A program made the position numbers and the translations under genes. Below, piece after piece: positions 40,334 through 45,664 of a stretch of 45,664 nucleotides of DNA (its first letter is position 1; each line of letters starts with the position of its first letter). The stretch lies in NCBI RefSeq assembly GCF_913063105.1, contig NZ_CAJXYQ010000026.1:1-45664 (forward strand), in the 5' to 3' direction. The stretch comes from an uncultured Draconibacterium sp. (lineage in GTDB: Bacteria; Bacteroidota; Bacteroidia; Bacteroidales; Prolixibacteraceae). The notes under the pieces were generated by a model that was not told where the DNA came from, made no database searches, and was given only the letters and a program-made list of their open reading frames with translations.

Positions 40334-42286
40334 ATGCGTGAAGAGTATTCAAATTTTACAAGCAACCTTAAAAGCAAAGGCATTCAATTGCCTGATAATG
40401 TACAAAACCTTCTAAATTCCTGTAAATCATTTACATTTTTTAATTCTACCGATGAGCTTGCCGAAGCCGCAACCAACGGAAAAGAAAATAAAGAATTTGC
40501 CGTTTCGTATGATATTGAGGGCAAAGGAACGTACACCGAAGCAATTGTTCACCGGGTTAAAAACGGTATTTCAGTTAATTATACCGAAGCGTATATGCGT
40601 AGAAGGGATCCGGGAACCATGGTTATTGGCGATGACAAACCGTCTGCCAAAACTCGTTTTTCTGATAAATTTGGATATCCTTTTGCTGACATACAATCAA
40701 AAACTTTTGACTGGCTGAAAGAACAGGATTTGGCAGTGTTCTTTTATTTTGCCGGCCGACAGGGAATAGGCTCACTTGGCATTGCGATAGCACCTGCAAA
40801 CGCCGGTTTTTTTGCCATGGGTCTTTCGATGTTGCAGGAAATTGTATCGATTGATGAAATTGATAAAAAGGGCGATTTAAAATCAGTAATTTTTGTGGCT
40901 CCTGTTTTCCGTCATACACATTTTGACGGAAAGCAAGTTGTTGTACATAATCGCCTGGACGATATTCATGAGTTATATTCGTATAACCTTTACCCGGGGC
41001 CAAGTGCCAAAAAAGGCTTGTATGGCGTGCTTCTTGCCCAGGGCGAAAGAGAGAGCTGGATTACAGCGCACTGCTCGGCAGTGCAATCCATAAGCCCTTA
41101 CGATATTACCACAACCTTTATGCACGAAGGTGCCAGTGGCGGTGGAAAATCAGAATTGCATCAACATATTTTAAGAGAAACAGACGGAAGGGTTTTACTG
41201 GGTAGAAATTCGCGTACCGATGAAACCAGGTTTATAACCATTCCTCGAACATGCAGCTTTAAAGCTGTTGCCGACGATATGGCATTCTGTCATCCATCAT
41301 TTCAGAAAGACAATGGGAAACTGGGAATTATGGATGCTGAAAACGCCTGGTTTGTAAGAACCGATAGTGTTAACAAATACGGCGACGACCCGGTTTTAGA
41401 GAAGAATACTATCAATCCTAAAAAACCTTTATTGTTTTTAAATATCGATACCAAACCCGAGTCAACGGCATTAATATGGGATCATATTGAAGACGAACCG
41501 GGCAAACGTTGCCCAAATCCAAGAGTTGTAATGCCCCGCGAAATTGTTGAGAATTCGATTGACGGAGCAGTATCGGTTGATGTGCGCAGTTTTGGAATAC
41601 GTACACCAAAATGCTCGATTGAAGACCCAACTTACGGTATTGTTGGGCTATTTCATATTTTACCACCGGCATTGGCCTGGTTATGGCGTTTGGTAGCTCC
41701 ACGCGGACACAAAAATCCAAGCATTGTTGGAACCGGAGCAATGGAAAGCGAAGGCGTAGGCTCGTACTGGCCTTTTGCAACAGGCGACCGTATAATCCAT
41801 GCCAACATGCTGTTAAAACAAATTATTGAAACACCTAGAACGATATTCTCGTTGGTGCCTAACCAAAATATTGGTGTTTGGGAAGTTGGTTTTAAACCGC
41901 AGCTTTTAATGCGTGAATATTTAACCCGACGGGGAGGAACAAAACTCAGAGACGACCAAATGCAAGCTGCACGTTGTTCGCTTTTAGGCTACGAATTAAA
42001 TTACCTCACTATTGAAGGATCTAAAATACCGAGCCGATTTTTAAAAGTTTACAACCAGGTTGAGGTAGGTACTGATGCCTATGATGCCGGTGCCGAAATT
42101 TTGCAGCAGTTCTTTAATAAGGAGTTACAGAAATACCTGCACAAAGATTTATTTCAAACCGGAAGAAAAATTATTGAGGCCTGTTTATCCAACGCAACTA
42201 TTGAAGATTACAACCAGATTATTCCGATGGATTACGAATATGCATTTAGCAACATCGAGGATTACGAAAAGAATAGTAAAATTTAA
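40334..42286 (+). CDS. DUF4914 family protein, PEPCK-like P-loop enzyme
   Basis: A 650-residue protein of the DUF4914 family, related to phosphoenolpyruvate carboxykinases. The kinase-1a-like loop reads HEGASGGGKSELHQ near residues 264-277. The N-terminal region (AYMRRRDPGTMVIGDDKP) and SIDGAVSVDVRSFGIRTPKCS are family blocks. The enzyme activity is not established; a nucleotide-dependent phosphotransfer or sugar-related reaction is suggested by the fold, which is inference. It is preceded by an XRE-cupin regulator, palindromes and a promoter, and followed by a strong terminator, so it is a regulated single-gene unit. Confidence 0.85.
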   Translation: MREEYSNFTSNLKSKGIQLPDNVQNLLNSCKSFTFFNSTDELAEAATNGKENKEFAVSYDIEGKGTYTEAIVHRVKNGISVNYTEAYMRRRDPGTMVIGDDKPSAKTRFSDKFGYPFADIQSKTFDWLKEQDLAVFFYFAGRQGIGSLGIAIAPANAGFFAMGLSMLQEIVSIDEIDKKGDLKSVIFVAPVFRHTHFDGKQVVVHNRLDDIHELYSYNLYPGPSAKKGLYGVLLAQGERESWITAHCSAVQSISPYDITTTFMHEGASGGGKSELHQHILRETDGRVLLGRNSRTDETRFITIPRTCSFKAVADDMAFCHPSFQKDNGKLGIMDAENAWFVRTDSVNKYGDDPVLEKNTINPKKPLLFLNIDTKPESTALIWDHIEDEPGKRCPNPRVVMPREIVENSIDGAVSVDVRSFGIRTPKCSIEDPTYGIVGLFHILPPALAWLWRLVAPRGHKNPSIVGTGAMESEGVGSYWPFATGDRIIHANMLLKQIIETPRTIFSLVPNQNIGVWEVGFKPQLLMREYLTRRGGTKLRDDQMQAARCSLLGYELNYLTIEGSKIPSRFLKVYNQVEVGTDAYDAGAEILQQFFNKELQKYLHKDLFQTGRKIIEACLSNATIEDYNQIIPMDYEYAFSNIEDYEKNSKI

Positions 42287-42394
42287 TTCGATAAGTAAAA
42301 ATTTATTTCCTGTAAGCAGATTCAAATTTTTCGCATACTACTTAATAATTAACTTAATATCACAATGAATTTGACTACACAGGAGGCATAAACC

Positions 42395-42430
42395 AAGGGG
42401 AGCAGCATTCGCAGCTCCCCTTTATTTTTT
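42395..42430 (+). terminator. terminator of the DUF4914 gene
   Basis: AAGGGGAGC pairs with GCTCCCCTT (42414-42422), with further inner G-C pairs, followed by TATTTTTT. From 42431 to 42586 I see only AT-rich DNA with a short CATGGG/CCCATG inverted repeat. Confidence 0.88.
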
Positions 42431-42586
42431 CCGTATTTTATTCTGTTTTAAATTTTAAATGGTTCATGGGTGTTTCACGCATCCCCCATGGGCTGACTGC
42501 TCTGTTAAGTTATGAGTTCCTCGCCTAAATTGTATTACATCATTAATAAGTTTCAACAGCATTTCATTTATTCAATCTCCGGAATC

Positions 42587-43708
42587 CTATTTTTCAACAC
42601 CAAATTTGTAGATACAAATTGAATAATATTTGTCTCCCGGATTTAACAACACTCCTGGAAATTCAGGTTTGTTCGGACTGTCGGGAAAATGTTGAGTCTC
42701 CAGGCAAAAAGCAGACCTGAATCCATATTTTATACCTGATTTTCCGGCAATTGTTCCATCTAAAAAGTTTCCTCCGTAAAACTGAATGCCTGGCTCGTTG
42801 GTATACACTTCGAGTACCCTGCCCGATTCGGGTTCAACTACGCGGGCTGCCAATTGTGTTTTATCGTTGCCGGTATCAAGCACCCAGTTATGGTCGTAAC
42901 CATTTCCAACTTTTAACTGCTGGTGCTCGTTATCAACCCTCTCGCCAATAGCCGTAGCCTGCGTAAAATCAAAAGGAGTACCAGTCACTTCTGCCAATTC
43001 TCCGGTAGGAATCAATCCGCCGTCAACCGGGGTAAAACGTAATGCATTCAAGTACATCAGGTGTTCGTTAATTGAGCTTTTACCGCCATCTTTTAAATTA
43101 AAATAGGTATGATTGGTAAGATTGAGAACTGTTTTTTTATCTGTTGTTGCAAAATACTCAATTTTTAACTCGTTAGCTGCCGTTAACTGGTATGTAATGG
43201 TTGTATTTACGGTTCCCGGATAAGCACTTTCGCCATCCGGAGAAAGGTAGCTAAAAACAATTTCGTTGTCACTTACACTTTCCACCGTCCATACCTGACG
43301 GTGAAATCCGTTACTTCCGCCGTGAAGATGATTTTCTCCATCGTTTTTCTCCAGCTGGTAACTAATACTATCAATGGTAAATGTTGCATTTCCTATGCGG
43401 TTTCCGTAGCGCCCAATAGTAGCGCCAAAGAAATTTTCTTTTTTCTCAACAAAATCTTTACCACTGCCATAACCTACCACCACATCGCCGGGCGTTCCGT
43501 TTTTATCAGGTGCATACAAGCTTACCACCCTTGCGCCAAAATTGGTTAACTGACAAACAAGGCCATTATCGTTTTTCAAGGTATAAAGTTCAATGGTTTT
43601 TCCATTGTAATCAAACGCAAAATCTTCGCGTGATATACCCACTGTGGCTTCTTCCTGCACACAGCCAAAAAACATTATAACTAAAGCTATAATTCCTAAG
43701 TACTTCAT
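42587..43708 (-). CDS. galM: aldose 1-epimerase (mutarotase), lipoprotein
   Basis: A 373-residue mutarotase interconverting alpha and beta anomers of sugars. The signal peptide ends in a lipobox (FFGC), and the residues after the cysteine (VQEEA) resemble the Bacteroidota surface-export signal, so it may face outward. Catalytic residues are visible: the His of NHLHGG, the His of LTNHTYFNL, and the Glu of FCLETQHFPD. It lies 22 bases downstream of araB on the same strand, so it is cotranscribed with the arabinose genes. Confidence 0.94.
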   Translation of the reverse strand: MKYLGIIALVIMFFGCVQEEATVGISREDFAFDYNGKTIELYTLKNDNGLVCQLTNFGARVVSLYAPDKNGTPGDVVVGYGSGKDFVEKKENFFGATIGRYGNRIGNATFTIDSISYQLEKNDGENHLHGGSNGFHRQVWTVESVSDNEIVFSYLSPDGESAYPGTVNTTITYQLTAANELKIEYFATTDKKTVLNLTNHTYFNLKDGGKSSINEHLMYLNALRFTPVDGGLIPTGELAEVTGTPFDFTQATAIGERVDNEHQQLKVGNGYDHNWVLDTGNDKTQLAARVVEPESGRVLEVYTNEPGIQFYGGNFLDGTIAGKSGIKYGFRSAFCLETQHFPDSPNKPEFPGVLLNPGDKYYSICIYKFGVEK

Positions 43709-43730
43709 TGTTTATTTATTTATTTGGTTT

Positions 43731-45398
43731 TTAATTCAAATCGAATTCAATAAACTTACCCAGCTGATTGTATTTCTCGTAAAGCGCTTTGTATTTGGCC
43801 ACATTTTCAGGTATGGGATGATATTCCATTTCGAAACCACCGCCCATTTTTTCCTGTGCTTCACCAAGGTTTTCGTATACACCGGCTGCAACTGCTGCTG
43901 CCATTGCAGTTCCTAATGCACAAGCCTGTTCCGAACGAGCCACTTTAATTGGCATGTCCAGTACATCGGCAACAATTTGCATTACCAGTTTCGATTTTTT
44001 AGCTACTCCTCCGAGCGCAATAACACCATCGATGCGGATTCCTTCTGAAATGAAGCGGTCGTTAATAGCTTTTGATCCAAAAGCAGTAGCTTCAACCAAA
44101 GCACGGAAAATACGTGGTGCATCCGATCCCAGATTCAAACCGATAATTGCTCCTTTTAATGCCTGGTTGGCATCCGGAGTACGACGACCGTTCATCCAGT
44201 CCAATGCAACGATTCCACTTTCAGCGATGGGAATTTTTTCAGCTTCCTGGCTTAATTTAGCAATGATCTTACCTGAAGTTTCATCGATCAGTTTTTTCTT
44301 AGTGCCCTCGTCGATCAAATCAGATTCTGCCAAAATATTTTGCATTGGCCACTCGATTAAACGACGGAACCAGGCGTAAATATCACCAAATGCCGACTGA
44401 CCGGCTTCCAAACCTAACATTCCGGGAACGATCGATCCATCAACCTGACCACAAATACCGCTAACCAGTTTATCACCCACTTCTTCAAGCGGTGCAATCA
44501 GCATATCGCAGGTTGAGGTACCCATAACTTTCGACAAGTGATACGGTTCGATTTGTGCACCAACAGCACCAAGGTGAGCATCAAAAGCTCCTACCCCAAT
44601 AACCACATTGGTTGAAAGGCCTAATTTCTTCGCCCACTCTTCACTCAATGTTCCTGCCGCAACATCACAGGTAAATGTTTCTTTAAACAAACGATCTTTT
44701 AATCCGGCTAACATCGGATCAAGCTGAGTCAGAAATTCTTCTGATGGCAAACCACCAAAAGCTTCATGCCACATGGCCTTGTGCCCGGCTGCGCAGCGGC
44801 TCCTCTTTAATGTTTTCGGATTGGTATTTCCGGTAAGAACCGCCGGAATCCAGTCGCAGTGCTCTACCCACGAATAAGCAGCACGGTACACTCCGGCATC
44901 TTTGCGCGTTACATGCAGCAGCTTGGCCCAGAACCACTCTGATGAATAAATTCCACCCTCGTATTTTGTAAAGTCGATATCCCACTTCCTGGCTAATTCA
45001 TTAATTTCTTCCGCCTCTTTTACTGCCGTATGATCTTTCCAAAGTACGAACATCGCATTTGGATTTTCTTCAAAACCCGGTGTTAATGCCAGTGGCGTAC
45101 CTTTTTCGTCAACCGCTACCGGAGTCGATCCGGTGGTATCAACAGAAATACCCACAACATTTTCGGCCACACCTGCAGGAACTTGTTTCAGGGCCTCAAC
45201 AATGGTGTATTCCAAGCCTTCTAAATAATCTTTCGGATGCTGACGAAACTGGTTGTTTGGCGCATCACAATATTCTCCTCTTTTCCAACGCGGGTATTCA
45301 AACACCACACTTGCCAGCTCCTCGCCGGTCTCTACGTCTACGATTAATGAACGAACCGAATCAGAACCATAATCCAGTCCAATTGTATATTTTGCCAT
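43731..45398 (-). CDS. araB: L-ribulokinase
   Basis: A 555-residue FGGY-family kinase that phosphorylates L-ribulose to L-ribulose 5-phosphate in L-arabinose catabolism. The N-terminal phosphate motif is GLDYGSDSVRSLIVD, substrate and nucleotide blocks include MGTSTCDMLIA, GLEAGQSAFGDIYAWF and WMNGRRTPDAN, and ALGGVAKKSKLVMQIVADVL is the C-terminal FGGY signature. The length is that of the AraB subfamily. It lies 86 bases after the araD stop and 22 bases before galM, all on the minus strand: an arabinose operon araD-araB-galM. Confidence 0.95.
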   Translation of the reverse strand: MAKYTIGLDYGSDSVRSLIVDVETGEELASVVFEYPRWKRGEYCDAPNNQFRQHPKDYLEGLEYTIVEALKQVPAGVAENVVGISVDTTGSTPVAVDEKGTPLALTPGFEENPNAMFVLWKDHTAVKEAEEINELARKWDIDFTKYEGGIYSSEWFWAKLLHVTRKDAGVYRAAYSWVEHCDWIPAVLTGNTNPKTLKRSRCAAGHKAMWHEAFGGLPSEEFLTQLDPMLAGLKDRLFKETFTCDVAAGTLSEEWAKKLGLSTNVVIGVGAFDAHLGAVGAQIEPYHLSKVMGTSTCDMLIAPLEEVGDKLVSGICGQVDGSIVPGMLGLEAGQSAFGDIYAWFRRLIEWPMQNILAESDLIDEGTKKKLIDETSGKIIAKLSQEAEKIPIAESGIVALDWMNGRRTPDANQALKGAIIGLNLGSDAPRIFRALVEATAFGSKAINDRFISEGIRIDGVIALGGVAKKSKLVMQIVADVLDMPIKVARSEQACALGTAMAAAVAAGVYENLGEAQEKMGGGFEMEYHPIPENVAKYKALYEKYNQLGKFIEFDLN

Positions 45399-45484
45399 TT
45401 TTCTAATTTAAGATGGAGCGAAAAGCTGGCAGCGTTTGTTCCTCCACCAACTTTTCGTCCTTGATTTTTTTAACTGATGGACAA

Positions 45485-45664
45485 TTACTGTCCGTAGTAT
45501 GCATTTTTCCCGTGCTTGCGCAGGTAATGCTTATCTAATAAGAATTGATCGATCTCAGCTCCCGGAGTCAACTGCAACGCAGTGTGCGCCATTTTTGCCA
45601 CTTCTTCCATAACTTTTGCGTTATGAACGGCATTGTGGGCACTTGTTCCCCACGAAAACGGACC
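45485..45664 (-). CDS. araD: L-ribulose-5-phosphate 4-epimerase, C-terminal part, cut by window edge
   Basis: The last 59 codons of a minus-strand gene that continues beyond the window: [20 protein letters not shown] and, at the end, [15 protein letters not shown], which is the typical C-terminus of AraD. The protein is a zinc-dependent class II aldolase-fold epimerase that makes D-xylulose 5-phosphate, the step after AraB. The start and the zinc-binding histidines lie outside the window. Confidence 0.92.
   Translation of the reverse strand, partial: GPFSWGTSAHNAVHNAKVMEEVAKMAHTALQLTPGAEIDQFLLDKHYLRKHGKNAYYGQ

Noticed and set aside
42365..42391. Seven-codon frame ATG...TAA after the DUF4914 gene
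   Set aside because: Too short and without a supporting signal; it looks like chance sequence before the terminator.
42465..42490. CATGGG/CCCATG inverted repeat
   Set aside because: Short stem, 14-base loop and no T-run on either side; no nearby gene start. Not convincing as terminator or operator.
1..45664. CRISPR array or insertion sequence
   Set aside because: No regularly spaced repeats with unique spacers and no transposase-like protein were found on reading both strands.

Overview
The window is a stretch of chromosome from a member of the Bacteroidota, most likely a marine or sediment Marinilabiliales/Prolixibacteraceae-type organism (lineage is my inference). The signs are the Bacteroidota promoter TTTG-N19-TAnnTTTG, which recurs in perfect form at four places; few Shine-Dalgarno sites; Bacteroidota-typical families (DUF4199, DUF4159, DUF4914, GH92, lipoprotein subtilases, GalM lipoprotein); and AT-rich intergenic DNA.

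Layout. 1-8.9 kb: the 5' end of an SRP RNA gene leaving the window on the minus strand, a DUF4199/glycosyltransferase/membrane-protein operon, a two-gene heterodimeric ABC exporter, a DUF4159 protein, an iron-sulfur-flavoprotein-like reductase, mazG (minus) and a 49-residue PspC-domain protein. 9-20.8 kb: housekeeping genes (phoH, purC, trhO, a dihydrouridine synthase, folE) mixed with envelope proteins (TPR protein, TlpA-like thioredoxin, two tandem lipoprotein subtilases, a PQQ-propeller lipoprotein). 21.1-21.4 kb: a perfect promoter followed by tRNA-Ser(GCU) and tRNA-Pro(UGG).

21.4-35.3 kb: a 13.9-kb integrated element in the 3' end of tRNA-Pro, bounded by a perfect 44-bp direct repeat. 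It has a tyrosine recombinase, a divergent repressor/Cro-like switch, an excisionase-like HTH protein, two small ribbon-helix-helix proteins, a VapE-type helicase next to an iteron-like noncoding region, and a separate tail module. The tail module has its own perfect promoter, phased decamer repeats, three tandem SH3-like small proteins, a tape measure protein and two putative tail proteins. I find no terminase, portal, capsid, protease, tail tube or lysis gene. With intact genes and intact ends, it looks like a phage satellite that carries tail parts, or a prophage that lost its head genes. This is the most interesting part of the window.

35.5-45.7 kb: carbohydrate metabolism. A GH43-like Tat lipoprotein and a GH92 mannosidase lie on the minus strand with the 3' remnant of a second GH43-like gene. 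A cupin-type regulator and a DUF4914 (PEPCK-like) gene follow on the plus strand, and a minus-strand arabinose cluster (araD partial, araB, galM) runs to the window edge. No CRISPR array, insertion sequence or rRNA gene is visible.
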